Counted from the stretch's first letter, positions 1 to 9,960 are shown. The stretch: DNA of 30,423 nucleotides from Kalaharituber pfeilii (GCA_015179045.1 WHUZ01000203.1:1-30423); one strand, 5' to 3'. Translations and numbers: made by a program. The notes: generated from the letters alone by a model not told the origin.

Positions 1-1060
1 TCTTCTGCTCCACCTCTGAATCCTCCAGTTCCTCTTAGTGGTAATCTATCTCCTCCTCTAGATCCTTATAGTAGCAGTAGTAGTAGACCTTCTTACAGTA
101 GACAACGACCTTCCTCACTGAGAGATCCCTCTCCACTTCGGTAAGAACCAAAAGTTTTTCTCCAAGTCAACATACTAACTTTCAATAGATAATTGGACAA
201 AGTAAATAATTTCTTCTACCAGCTCCACTCATACTTCTAGATAACTAAAGCCAATAGCTATCAATTCAGGCTCGATCTGCTTACCTAATTCATGGAGGGT
301 AAAGCATCAGACTGGTGGCACAATACAAAGAATTTAGTAGCAACCTAGATAGAAGCCAATTTTTACTCATTCAGGCTACATACTCAAATCCTCAGGAGAA
401 AACTAAAGCTGTACAAAAACTCTAAAAGGTAAAGCATACTAGAACTATTATTGACTTCTTTACAGAAATCGATAGGCTCAACTAACTTACTAAAGTATTG
501 GACTAAACCCTCATCACTATTATTATGCCAAACCTCAAGATTCAAGTTCAGAATCTAATAGTAAGATACTCTCAGATAATGACAAACTGGAAGGAGTTTA
601 AGTTACTTACTATTTCGATTATCGAGTACACTACTGTCCTATCAACTTCAAATCTCTCAGGCCCTTCATAGAAGAACACCAACACCTTATCTCTCTATTC
701 ATCCTCCACTCTTCCGGTATACTATACACCTCAGAACTTCAAGAACTATGATAGCATACTACTTCAGGTCAAACAAGACTAAAGAGTTCGAGGAGAATAT
801 AGGAAATATAGACAGAAAGGCTATAAAGAGAAGAACTACTAGTTAGGGTAGATATACACTAAATTCAAGGACAACAATAAGCGAAAGTGAGATGTAAGAA
901 CTACTAAGACTCTCGAGAGCTAGATAAAAAGAGCCTTGTAAAACAAATAAAGACAAACCGACTGAGGCACCCTTTGTATTACTGAGCTGGACTCAGATAG
1001 TGAAGATATCAAGAAGAAACTGGAGTTGGGAAATAAGTAAGGAGCCCCGACAATACCTTC
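1..1060 (+). pseudogene. gag: Gag polyprotein relic of gypsy A
   Basis: Translation across frames shows retrotransposon capsid features: FMEGKASDWWHNTKNL near 290-345, with the tryptophan pair typical of Retrotrans_gag, then YSNPQEKTKAVQKL and TIIDFFTEIDRLN near 380-485, typical of the capsid helices. The product would be the structural protein of the virus-like particle. Many stops lie at former glutamine codons (for example after AVQKL), and at least one frame change is needed to follow it. I see no CCHC zinc knuckle before the acidic ITELDSDSED segment near 980-1010, which introduces the protease. The N-terminus is outside the window. The family call is firm; exact ends are not. Confidence 0.75.
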
Positions 1061-1077
1061 GGCAAAGCTCCTAAACA

Positions 1078-1525
1078 TTAACCTCTTCTCACCACTGATA
1101 TTGAGTTCAAAAATCTCAATGTCAAAGTTAGAGCAATTATTGATATTGGTACATCTGCTTCTTGTATATCACTAGATTTGGGAAAGAGACTAGGATGGAA
1201 GAAAAGGGAAAAACTTTTTAGAGTTAGATAAAGTGATGAATCTTTGTTAAAAGAAGGAACTATGGTTGTAAATACTTCTTTTTCTTTCCTTAATACTTTA
1301 AATTCCTGTAGTAATAAGATAAACAGAACTTTTGATTTAGATATAGAATGTTTGTACATGAGTGATAAGGAACTTCTTTTGAGATTGTCATGGTTGTCAG
1401 AAAAAGGTTTTTTAGTAGATTGTTCTAATTGGTATTTGGTTTATAATATTTCTAGTTTAACTATTTCTTGTACTCTTGTCAATCTCTCTTCTATTTCTAT
1501 TTTGGATTTAGATAAGGAATCATAG
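1078..1525 (+). pseudogene. Retropepsin-like protease and linker relic of gypsy A
   Basis: The segment reads DIEFKNLNVKVRAIIDIG followed by TSASCISLDLGKRLGW. This is the aspartic protease core of a Ty3/gypsy pol: the catalytic motif is normally D-S/T-G, and here it reads D-I-G, so the residue after the aspartate is altered. One TAA follows (at a former CAA), then the frame stays open through 1244-1525, ending in LSSISILDLDKES. The same block, with the same FDLDIECLYMSDKELLL-type sequence, is present in relic B at 22820-23092 as FNIEYLDIGNREVLLKL, confirming shared ancestry. Normally the protease would cleave the Gag-Pol polyprotein in the particle. This copy cannot, because its frame is broken on both sides. 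ATG 1244 is only an internal methionine, not a real start. Confidence 0.75.
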
Positions 1526-1559
1526 AAAGAAGGAGATATACTACTAATAATTGATGCAT

Positions 1560-1976
1560 GCGAATAGTACTTCTATCATGCTAAAGTTTTTTCTAAAGAA
1601 CAGGCTCATTGATTACCCCCTTATTGATCTTGAGACTATGAAATCTTACTTAATAACTCTAATACTAAAGTACCTAATAGACTAATATATAAGACTATCT
1701 GGGAGGAAGACAGGGCTCTAGCAAGATACTTAGAAGAGTACCTTCCTACTAAGAGTCCCAATCAGCTGCTAACATACTGATACTTTTTGTTCAGAAAAAG
1801 GAGGGATCACTACGGTTATGTATGCACTATCGGCAGCTTAATAAGCTTACTATCCCAAACTGATACCTCCTGCCACTAATAACTGACCTCCTTGAAAAGA
1901 CCCAAGAAGCCAAATAGTTTACCAAATTGGACCTCAAAAACAGCTACTACCTTATTCATATCAAGTCTGGTGATGC
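1560..1976 (+). pseudogene. pol: Reverse transcriptase N-terminal relic of gypsy A
   Basis: Going downstream the readable pieces are [45 protein letters not shown] and FTKLDLKNSYYLIHIKSGD. The last two are reverse transcriptase motifs 1-2: L-C-x-D/H-Y-R-x-L-N and the motif A block F-x-K-L-D-L, whose aspartate is intact. The domain then breaks off after IKSGD at about 1970, before the PFGL and YLDD motifs, where repeat D starts. TGA replaces an arginine codon after TIPN and TAG replaces a tryptophan-type codon before FTKLDL. The same order of motifs is found in relic B around 22300-22700, in the opposite orientation. The element A polymerase is therefore physically truncated as well as mutated. 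Confidence 0.82.
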
Positions 1977-2930
1977 ATCAGTAAGAAAATTTTTTATGTT
2001 CCAAGGCATTATATGTGTCAGATGTACTAATACCATGTGACATTAACCACTTTGTATAATAAGATACCCTTTTTATACATAGGGTCCGAATACCACTCTG
2101 AATTGGCTCACCTCTACAACAGAGAAGTATTTACTATGGCATCTGGTGATTTGCACTTTTTATATTATACATTACGAATTTAGAAGTATATTAATAACTA
2201 CAACTCAGACAACCCTATGTTGTCAACTCCAGCTTCAAAGTATCTTTATTCTAAACTACAACCTAGTTTTGTCTCTATTCTCAACAACAGCTTCAATCGG
2301 ATTATCTTCTCAACTATATGTTGAATTTGCCTATGTTCTCAATGTTCTGATACAAACTATATTATATTACTAAAGTTGAAATTTCTTGTAAACATAGCAT
2401 GTCAGATATCTAACCTTGAAAATATCAGATCTTCTTATTAATGTACACTATCCTTCATAGCATTATAGAATCTTTTGTCAATATAAGTAATACAGGACTC
2501 CCAAAATACGAAATGCTAGATATTCGACATGCTCAGTAAGCACAAGTTCCTACCTTATTTTGAGTCTGATGTAGCAGTTACTAATGCAAATTTTTATAAA
2601 TATAATAAATAATATTGTGCTTGTAGTTACTTAGATAGTTATTTCTACCTCTTGTTTATAATATGGTATACTTTCAATATAACATATAAAGACCAGGAGA
2701 CAATAAATAATCATAAAAGTAAGAAATAGTAATAAAGAAGGAGGAAAGAAGTGGAAAGTGATACAAAGCAGACACAGCATATAGTTTCACTATCAGTTTG
2801 CAGAAAATAAGACATTAAACAATCAGAGACAAGAGACAATTAGGAATAAGAGAGAAAAAGATGTATTAGAAAACATGCAGAGAAAAGGAGATAATAGAGA
2901 TAAAGAAATTAAAAAGATGGAAAAAGCTAG

Positions 2931-2986
2931 GAAAGCAAAGCCGAGAAAGCAAAGCAGAGAAAGCAAAGCCAGGAAAGCAAGGTCTG
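2931..2986 (+). repeat. 14-bp tandem repeat expanded in the left copy of D
   Basis: Units begin at 2931, 2945, 2959 and 2973, each close to GAAAGCAAAGCCGA. The right copy of D has a single unit at about 28475. The three extra units equal 42 bp, which accounts for almost the whole length difference between the aligned parts of the two D copies. Confidence 0.9.
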
Positions 2987-2996
2987 ATGCAATGTA

Positions 2997-4437
2997 TCAG
3001 TAAAGTACACTAGTCCTGACGTTGCACATCCTGCTCACTAGATGTCTCACTTTGGGCTGGGGTTGCCTGTTATGTAGTGGTAGACTAGTCCTTAGGAGGC
3101 AGTGATCAAACAGCCGCTCTCTTAACTTCATCTTTTACTGATTCATATTGCCCACTACACTATACACTACCATCTCCTAGTCTATGGGCCTTGTTTTTTG
3201 AAGAAGCCAATCCTTCACCTCTGTCTTTATATTTTTCATAATAAGATCTTAGACCTAATCTAAATGGTCCTCCCAAGCCTTAATAAGGCAGTCATAAATG
3301 GCTTGCTGTATGTTAGTAACTCTCCTTGTAATGTCAGATTTGTACTTACAAAAGGCAGTTTTAAATTTGAACTCAATACTATTTTAGTTGAAAGTTCTAA
3401 GACTCTATACTTTTAAACAATACCATATTATGCTGGCGACTAGGCAGATGAATTATTTGTTTATTCTATTCAGAAATTCAGGGTCAATGTTGCTCTATAT
3501 TTTTGTACCTATAAAGTACTTATTCAGATTAACTCAACAATCTCTTCAGTCATAAACTAATTTTCTATCCCCTATGAGAGTAAGTATTAGTTCAACACTT
3601 GTTGCAATTGGAGTACCTACCATATGACATTTCCCTTATATATGAAATGGTCATGGAGTAGCAACTCCTTCACTTTGGTGACTTTTGTCTCTGCTGAGAG
3701 ATAGTTAAGTCCTATACAGATTCATTACTGTATCTCGGTATTCATATACTAACTGTGATTTTACTCTTCAAATGGATACTCTTGAACTACAGGATGTCAG
3801 CAATCATACTAGTCCTATTGGAATAAGATATATTAGACTTATATATGAATCAATAGGCTTTAATTTTAACTTTATACTTACCCAGCCTATCCTGAGCCAT
3901 ACCTCATAATTCTTTCAAGTATGTCTACTACTTTACCAGCACTAATAGTAGACAATTCAAAAGTATTAAATTCCTTGACAATCTCCTCTCGCCAGATTGC
4001 TAACTCTTAATATATGGGAGGAATGCTGCAGAATAGCTCGAGATCGGACCCCTCTATAGATTTGTCATTGAAACTGGATAGTGAGAGTCAATCTCTGCCT
4101 CAGAATCTTGTTAAGATTCCTCTGATGTCGGATTCTAGCTCCTCTTCATTATTAAGATCCTACCTTAGATTCTCTATATCCTATTTCTACTATATTGCTT
4201 GAATCATATTCATCCAGAATTATCTATCAAATAAGTAAGTTTAAGGATTCACAAGAGATAGAGTATTTTAAACTCACCTGTATAATCATTTTTTTACCTA
4301 TAGCCTTCTTGACTATAATATGAACCTTCAATTTCTGATACTATCTTCGAAGAAGATTATTACTTCTTGGACTTCTCTACTGGTATACTATTATCATTTG
4401 TCTTAGCTCTCCTTCTCATAGATGTACTGCTAGACAT
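2997..4437 (-). pseudogene. Unrecognised spliced gene of repeat D, left copy
   Basis: I do not recognise this protein. The start is the ATG at 4437, giving MSSSTSMRRRAKTNDNSI; the right copy gives MSTSISTRRQVKTNDDSM at 29936, so the N-terminus is conserved. About 50 codons in, a 54-bp intron (4224-4277) is followed by an acidic stretch with EYDSSN and EEELESD, and by a better conserved segment ELAIWREEIVKEFNTF ... SAGKVVDILERI near 3890-4010. Further on are LNYLSAETKVTKVKELLLHD and a C-terminal DWLLQKTRPIDQE near 3170-3210. At least three frame changes and many TAG/TAA at former glutamine codons break it. A TGA at 2997-2999 closes the last readable frame. Allowing for the intron the ancestral protein would be roughly 450 residues. 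It has no zinc knuckle, reverse transcriptase or DDE motif that I can see. Confidence 0.5.
4224..4277 (-). other. Putative spliceosomal intron in the D gene
   Basis: On the minus strand the donor is CAG/GTGAGT at 4277, and the acceptor reads CTTACTTATTTGATAG ending at 4224. The size, 54 bp, is normal for filamentous fungi, and CTTAC could serve as the branch site. The right copy keeps the same donor, CTTAC and an AATAG acceptor at 29723-29777 (55 bp). Removing it joins the basic N-terminal exon to the acidic segment. Confidence 0.55.
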
Positions 4438-4921
4438 TTCAGATGTTGAATCAAGTTTGTAGTAGATAAGAGGAAAAGAGAAGAATAATAAGGAGTACAT
4501 AGAGACTGAGTAGAATAGGTAGAGCATAAGAGAAAAGATAGAGGATCATGAATCGAAAAAGCTATATATCACTTAATATACCCTTCAGTTTCTCTTATGT
4601 CTATCAAAATCCTACTATCAGTGCATATATTCTCAGTCTGGGGACAGATTAGTAGGCATCCTTAGTTGGAAGTTCATGAGATCCTATTATCATATATTAT
4701 ATCAGTTGGCCGACACGCTTGCTCCTTGTAAGGAAAGCTTATAAGATTATATCACCTGTCCATTATATTAGTCCATTAACATACTGGGTCCTTGCAAGGG
4801 AAGTATGTAAATGTTCTATACTCTTATTAATTAAGCTCTCAATTCAAATTGCTATGAATATGGTGCTTGTTTAGAAAGTATTAGAATAGCTTTAATAAGT
4901 GAGTATTTATTATAGCTAGAA
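4438..4921. other. 5' flank of the D gene
   Basis: No open frame of note. It lies upstream of the minus-strand D gene and is conserved with 29937-30423. A TTAATATACCC tract near 4570 and an AGTCTGGGGACAG patch near 4635 are shared by both copies. It may hold the promoter of the D gene, but I can name no element with confidence. Confidence 0.35.
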
Positions 4922-5010
4922 AGGGAAGTAAATGTCATAGGAGAAAGGAACAGATAATGTAGAAGTAGAAGGAACAAAAAAGGCAGACAATAGAGAAATA
5001 GAAAATATAA

Positions 5011-5042
<32 letters not shown>

Positions 5043-5460
5043 AAAACAAATACAGATAATAAATTCAAAATTAAAGACCTTCTATTCAAGTTGGTTAACC
5101 TATCCATAGCATCAGACAGCTTTAGACATACAGCCGCAATCCCATTCCAGGACTGGTAATTATATAAATTATATAGAAAAAGCTTACTTTCAGTGGTAGG
5201 TCGAAATGAGAATATAGGGGAAAACAGCAAAAAAGAATAAAAAAGAAAGATAAAAATAACAAATTCTAAAATCTAGACATTTAATATGAAATCATCCAAC
5301 TGGTTGCTAGGCCTATCTTCAGTATCAGACCTCTCTTATGTGATATTTCTTTTACTCTAAACTAATTATATACTAATTTATAATAGTCTATTCTATATAT
5401 TTTATTTAGTATAAATCAATGAGTATAAAACTAAAAAACTAATAAGGAATTACTTAGAAT
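4922..5460. repeat. AT-rich tract with a simple A-rich repeat and a diverged duplication
   Basis: A run of (AAAAT)n lies at about 5009-5046. On each side of a short spacer, 5050-5130 and 5240-5330 resemble each other: both contain an AATA-CAAATT-type start and a CATCAGACAG / TATCAGACCT match. This looks like an old diverged tandem duplication. Frames on the minus strand are short and low complexity, and I would not call a gene. Whether this belongs to repeat D cannot be told, since the right copy is cut off by the window end. Confidence 0.4.
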
Positions 5461-6439
5461 ATGATCTCAAATGACTCCCTTTGCTCACTTCTAGTGGTTG
5501 AGTACAGCAATCCTAGCTACTATTCCTATAGCTTCTCTGGTATTACCATTATCTAGTTTAGATTCAAATTTCACCTTTCCCAACTCCCTACTAGTTTAAG
5601 CCAAGACCTAATAGATATCAGAGTCCTCTACTAGATCCTCATTTATATTGCTTTCAATATTATATTCATACTTGTTAAAATACCTAATTTGCTCAGAGTC
5701 TAGTATATCTTTATAGGTGGCTACATCAAGTACTACCAAGAGACAGACAGGTCTATAATTGGTGCTCTCGAGGAGTGCTTCTAGTTCAATATCAGAAAGC
5801 ACCATATAATATCAGTTTCTAATACACTTGTATTCGTACAGAGCTCTATAGTTGCCCTATAGATAGCATGGGGAATCTTCCTACTAGAACCCACTTTTAA
5901 ATTACAGTAACTACCTCCTACAAACTCCATGTTTTTAGGGTAAAAATTACTTTTGTAAGACAGGTTTCCTACTAGAGCATATCATTACTACCCAAATAAC
6001 ATTCCTGAACTTTGAGATCACAGATAAAGACTTTCATTAGACTCTTCTTTCTGACATCTAATAATTCTTCTCTAACGCTATCAAGTATATTACTAGTAGT
6101 AATAGCATTATCTTGCTACTGTTCAGTGATAACAAGTCACAGCTTTTGTTTAGTCTCCTATCTTTTCTTACATACATACATCAATAAGAAGAGCTTTGAA
6201 TGCTAGGTCATAATTATATACTAAGACAGTTTTAGTAGATCTTTTGAATCCAACTATTCTCTTGGCTTTGTCCTTCAATTTCTTCCATTTATCTTCCCTG
6301 CTTATTACTTACCTGTAATATTATTAGTTATACAATAGTTTTTTAAAACACCCCTCTATGCAGCATTCTTATCTTCCTATTCCAATAGTACCTTGGAGTT
6401 GTATATTTCATCCTTTTTAGTAATCATTTTTCTTGCCAT
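5450..6439 (-). pseudogene. Unrecognised broken gene (minus strand)
   Basis: I do not recognise the product. A plausible start is ATG at 6439, reading MARKMITKKDEIYNSKVLLE, then TAG, EDKNAA, a stop and RGVLKNYCITNNIT. Further on are WKKLKDKAKRIVGFKRSTKT and YNYDLAFKALLIDVC near 6190-6290 in another frame. The C-terminal part is the best preserved: from an internal methionine at 5805 it reads MVLSDIELEALLESTN, then DVATYKDILDSEQIRYFNKY, ending in a highly acidic VEDSDIY before a TAG at 5608. Beyond the stop the frame continues as RELGKVKFESKLDNGNTREA. The lysine-rich N-terminus and acidic C-terminus suggest a soluble, perhaps nuclear, protein. Interrupting stops sit at glutamine-like positions. 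It is probably transposon-borne, given the surroundings, but no transposase or polymerase motif is seen. Confidence 0.4.
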
Positions 6440-7436
6440 GTAGGGTCAAATAAGGGACACATTGGATATTTAGCCCTCTTTTAAGAATAACTCAAAGGAG
6501 TGATTACCTCTATTATATGATATAAATACTATGAATTAAAATTGAAGTACTATCGTACTCACAATTTATAGGAGTTTAGATCCTGAATTATACTTAATAT
6601 TAGATTATATATCTAGAGTTCTTTTCGAAAGATATCACCGAACCTAGAATAAGAGTAGTTTGGTTCTAATATATACTTGAGAATTGCCTTGTAGGTAAAT
6701 AGAACAACTAATTATTTGCTTATTTTAGAGTATACAAAAACATAGATTCTGGTAATATTTATCTCGAATCCTTATAGCTATTCTAAATATATAGAATAAA
6801 GCAACAACTGTATCTATTTTATAGACCTCAGGCTATCATGGCTATTACCTGAATCAACAATCTATTACTAACATTCTAATATAACAACTATATAGAGCTT
6901 GATTTCAGTTTGATTCAATGGATCTCCTATACTAAAATATGTCTGAATTATCATACTGTGCTAGAACTGAATTATGATACCACACTAGAACGTACTTGTT
7001 TTCAGATATGTGCTAGAAAACATCTGATTGCCATGCTAGATCACACTTATCTCAGGATGCATTCTGAAAGACACTGGACCCAAAGCATCAGATTGGGACC
7101 AGAATGCTAGAATTTACCTCTGACATGTATGTATTAATCTTAGGATTATGCTCAGGTAGTTTAGGCACCATATCAAGTTCTAATCTTGGTAAAGCATGCT
7201 TGATGATTATATACCACCCAAAGAGTCTAGGCATGAGAACAGATTTTCAACTGATTTCTTATACTTAATTTTTTTAAAAAAAAAAAAAACTATAGCTTTC
7301 TACTTCAATCTTTTGGAAACTTCAACCTACACTCTTGCAAAGTACTTGGCATACAAATTCTACAACTGATACGAAAGGTCCACTACCCAATAGTATAGGT
7401 CTTTTACCTTCCATTATAGCCCCCTTAACTGAACTC
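6440..7436. other. AT-rich DNA, nothing recognised
   Basis: No motif that I can name. An open frame on the plus strand at 6910-7110 encodes 66 residues rich in histidine and tyrosine, with no recognisable domain; I do not call it a gene. A poly(T)-poly(A) tract, T7 then A14, lies at about 7268-7288. The stretch just after it carries no frame until the zinc-finger relic begins near 7440. Confidence 0.4.
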
Positions 7437-7439
7437 TTT

Positions 7440-8210
7440 ATCTAGAAATAAATACTACTAAAACTTATTGTTCATATTGTTTCAAGCATTATAGCTATAC
7501 TGGTACTTATGCAGAACACTTGCACAAGAAACATTCTGAACACAGATAGAAGCCCACATCTGAGTGAACAAATATCTTTACATACAAGTGACAGTGTTCT
7601 AACACCCTGAGTTCATCAAAAGATGCTAAACTGCAGAAAAAGGATAGGAAGGATGAAAACAGACTGGAATACATGATTCAATAAATATATTCACCCTATT
7701 CTAACTTTGAATCCTACAATCCTGAAACCTCCATGGATGATGGCTCAGATTTTGAGGAAATTCACTTCAACAATCTCTCTCCTACTGATGAGAGAAATAA
7801 CTTGGGGAATGTATCCTCTGATACTGTAAGTTGGACTTCCACTTCCCCTTCTATTGAGATTTGTGAAAGGACATTCCCCTTGCCTTTCAAATACAAAGCC
7901 AGAGTTCTATTACACTAGCATATATTTCATTATCCCCAGAATGCCTCCTCCAATATTTTCCAACCCTTTACGAATGCTTTAGACTACAACCTTACTTAGT
8001 TCTTTCAAATATCTGGTTTTTTCTAGATTTCAATCTAGAGAAGATTTATTCCTTAAAGTATATTATAGAAGAGTACCAACTTACAGATCTTGTATCTGCT
8101 ATATGCACATATTTGCAGAAACTAATCCAAACAAATTCTGACATTAAGTATCTGCTAAATGGCCCCACACAGCTATTTATGGTACTGCAAATTCTAGTAC
8201 TGGACCTTAG
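7440..8210 (+). pseudogene. C2H2 zinc-finger protein relic, possibly transposase-associated
   Basis: Near 7468-7540 one frame reads YCSYCFKHYSYTGTYAEHL followed by HKKH. The spacing C-x2-C-x12-H-x4-H fits a C2H2 zinc finger, so the ancestral protein probably bound DNA. After two stops the frame reopens as a serine/threonine-rich acidic linker (MDDGSDFEEIHFNNLSPTDE at 7733) up to a TAG at 7916. It then gives YPQNASSNIFQPFTNALDYN around 7930-8005, followed by a frame change and FSRFQSREDLFLKVYY. An N-terminal C2H2 finger before a YP...P-F linker recalls fungal Plavaka/KDZ-type transposase genes, but no catalytic domain is visible here, so that is only a guess. It could equally be a fragment of a zinc-finger regulator. 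A possible small intron (GTAATAG...TATCAG, about 8386-8432) lies downstream. Confidence 0.35.
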
Positions 8211-8602
8211 TAATAATAACTTCATTTTGTATCACATTTGCTGTACTGGAAGGTAAAAATTGCACAAGTGAGTACTAAGAGCAAATTGGGCCTGGATAGA
8301 GATGGGAAGGCGTACTAATGCTATACTGAAAGGTAAGCTTTGAGGCAGGATCCAAGTATTTTTTAAACTTTTTGACTGCCAAACAGGTAATAGTTACTAT
8401 TGTATATATGTTTCTTTACTTTAATATATCAGGAAAGAAAGGTGCAAAGGTCCTAAAAGTATACCTAAAGTCTGTGTGCCAATGCTAGTGAATAAGCAGG
8501 TAATACTCATTCATAGTATTTCTAGAATAGCTCATTAAATCCCAATAGAGCCAGACTCATAGTGGTATATAAATAATCAGATTAGTTTGGCTACTTGGCT
8601 AG
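8211..8602. other. Intergenic AT-rich DNA
   Basis: Stretches with purine-rich exon-like composition (near 8335-8385 and 8433-8500) are separated by GTAATAG...TATCAG, which would make an intron of about 47 bp. The flanking frames are too short to assign. No other feature seen. Confidence 0.25.
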
Positions 8603-8786
8603 ACATATATCAAGTAGATAAAATATAATTAGTTCAGACAATAAATTATGCATTATGTAGCATTTTAAACAATCTAATAGTATCAAGTAGCAGAACATAT
8701 ATTAGGCTAATAAAATATAATTAGTTTAGAAAATAAATCAAGTATCATGTAGCATTTTAAAGGATCTGATAGTATCAAGTGAACAG
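8603..8786 (+). repeat. 92-bp direct tandem duplication
   Basis: Two adjacent copies with a constant offset of 92 bp: ACATATAT at 8603 and 8695, AAATATAATTAGTT at 8621 and 8713, TATCAAGT at 8681 and 8773. ATGTAGCATTTTAAA is shared by both. Differences are few and mostly transitions. No coding sense. Confidence 0.85.
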
Positions 8787-8992
8787 TCATTAGGTATAGC
8801 ATTAATATAACAGGTCGGTTGTCTTACATTACAAATTGTAGAAGACCATATTACTATATCATTACTATTATAAATTTTTTTATAGCACCTATACCAAGAA
8901 ACCATAGAGCTACAGTTGTTCTATATTTTCTTGGCATGATGAGATGTAATCACAGTATACTTTTACAACACAAGCACACTTTGGAAGTATGA
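8787..8992. other. AT-rich flank at the 3' end of the LINE
   Basis: No gene. It abuts the poly(T) of the LINE at 8993. CACTTTGGAAG at about 8977 resembles CACTTTAAGAG near 12768 at the other LINE edge and may be a decayed target duplication, but the match is weak. Confidence 0.25.
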
Positions 8993-9009
8993 TTTTTTTT
9001 TCTTTTTTT
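8993..9009 (-). other. Poly(A) tail of the LINE
   Basis: T-run with one C on the plus strand, that is, a 3' poly(A) on the minus strand. It marks the 3' end of the LINE and fixes its orientation. Confidence 0.75.
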
Positions 9010-9539
9010 GTTATAATTATATAACCCTGCTTATAGTACTTAACTATGGGAGGGACCTTGAGTAAGCCTTTATAGCCTAGAGATAGGCTAAACTAACTTT
9101 CTATATATATAGCTCTTACACACTGTCACCTCTGCTCTCCTAGCTTCTAGAACTTGATTCTGCATTCTCTTATCTTCTAGAACTTGACTCCAGTGAAAAA
9201 ATTCTCTAAAATATCATACTTCTCCCTATTCTCCATCTTGCTTTTCTAATTCTTCCCCACATCACTCTAATTCTCAAAACCTTCTGGATAGTTCTCCTAA
9301 CTTCTGCATTAGAAAGTAACATACTCCCCCATTTACACCTTTCTATACCTGTACCTATCCAATTCCACTACTCTTAGCTTCTTCAACTACCTAGCACACC
9401 TTCCTCACTTCTGTCGCAATATAGAGAAGTTTGATATTGTCACCCTACTCTACCCTATAACCTTTTCTCCTCCAAAGCCCTCCACTTTTCTCTTCTTCTT
9501 TCTCCACATCTTCACCCTCTAGCATACCCCACTTTCAGT

Positions 9540-9960
9540 AGCCACCTTCTTTCTCTACATTACCATCCTTTTCTTCACCTACTCATCTACCTTCTCATTG
9601 CCTGCAATTCTAATGTAAGCTTTTATCTACAATAGTTTCGCATTTCCTCCCTTCCTTTTTCTTCTTACAACTACATTTACTACCCTTATCATATCCTCTA
9701 TCTTTCCCTTTCTCTTCCTGCCTGCCTTCTGAATCGCAATAATAGCGGCTTCCGAATCCAGACAGATCAGGATTAAGACCTCCTTCAGTACATTCTCTAG
9801 TGCTCTTCTCATTCTCCTCACTTCCCTGAGAAAACCATTACTGTTCTTCCCACTACCTCCACTATCCCTATCAACCTTCTCTACATACTTGTCCCCACCT
9901 TACTATCCTCGATTTTACTGCCATCTGAAAAGAAGATAGCTTTCTCTCTTTCAGCTTCCA
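9540..9960 (-). pseudogene. RNase H domain of the LINE
   Basis: The readable order is AIFFSDGSKIEDSKVG (9905-9955), with the first catalytic aspartate in F-S-D-G-S; then LDSEAAIIAIQKAGRKRKGK (about 9705-9775), where D-S-E/Q-A-A-I is the motif carrying another catalytic aspartate; then IKAYIRIAGNEKVDE (about 9575-9620), matching the usual K-A-H-x-G-I-x-G-N-E-x-A-D-E with histidine replaced by tyrosine. RNase H removes the RNA from the RNA-DNA hybrid during LINE reverse transcription. Here the active-site histidine loss, a TAG after VDE and frame changes upstream make it non-functional. The open frame 9627-9821 is only the middle part of this domain. Confidence 0.82.

Larger units (their letters stand above)
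1..1976 (+). mobile_element. Ty3/gypsy retrotransposon relic A (5' part)
   Basis: This is the 5' coding part of a Ty3/gypsy LTR retrotransposon, read on the plus strand in the order gag, protease, reverse transcriptase. The window starts inside gag, so the 5' LTR and primer-binding site are not visible. The reading frames are full of TAA, TAG and TGA where related copies carry glutamine or arginine codons, as expected of RIP. The same family is present at 20716-24632 (B) and 25698-27523 (E), both on the minus strand; A and B share the protease-downstream block almost residue for residue. A stops abruptly in the reverse transcriptase, where repeat D begins at about 1977, so D or a rearrangement removed or displaced the rest. 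I did not find the missing 3' half of A elsewhere in the window. Confidence 0.85.
1977..4921. repeat. Dispersed repeat D, left copy
   Basis: This stretch aligns from end to end with 27524-30423 in the same orientation. Both start with AAGAAAATTTTT(C/T)AT next to a CATCAG-type junction and both lie against a gypsy relic. Differences are mostly C/T and G/A, plus an extra 42 bp here from a 14-bp tandem repeat at 2931-2986. The window ends while the right copy is still aligning, so the true length of D is unknown and may run past 4921. It contains a broken minus-strand gene (2997-4437) with one intron, a region with no coding sense at 1977-2700 that is nevertheless conserved between copies, and a 5' flank at 4438-4921. 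No LTR, poly(A) tail or convincing terminal inverted repeat could be fixed, so the class of element is open. Confidence 0.8.

Noticed and set aside
4852..5230. Minus-strand phenylalanine/tyrosine-rich frames as a membrane protein
   Set aside because: They are produced by the (AAAAT)n simple repeat and lack any conserved neighbour.
8918..8935. ATTTTCTTGGCA as an inverted partner of the D left end (AAGAAAAT), which would make D about 6.95 kb
   Set aside because: Only about nine AT-rich bases match, the flanking target duplication is not convincing, and relic A does not resume after it.
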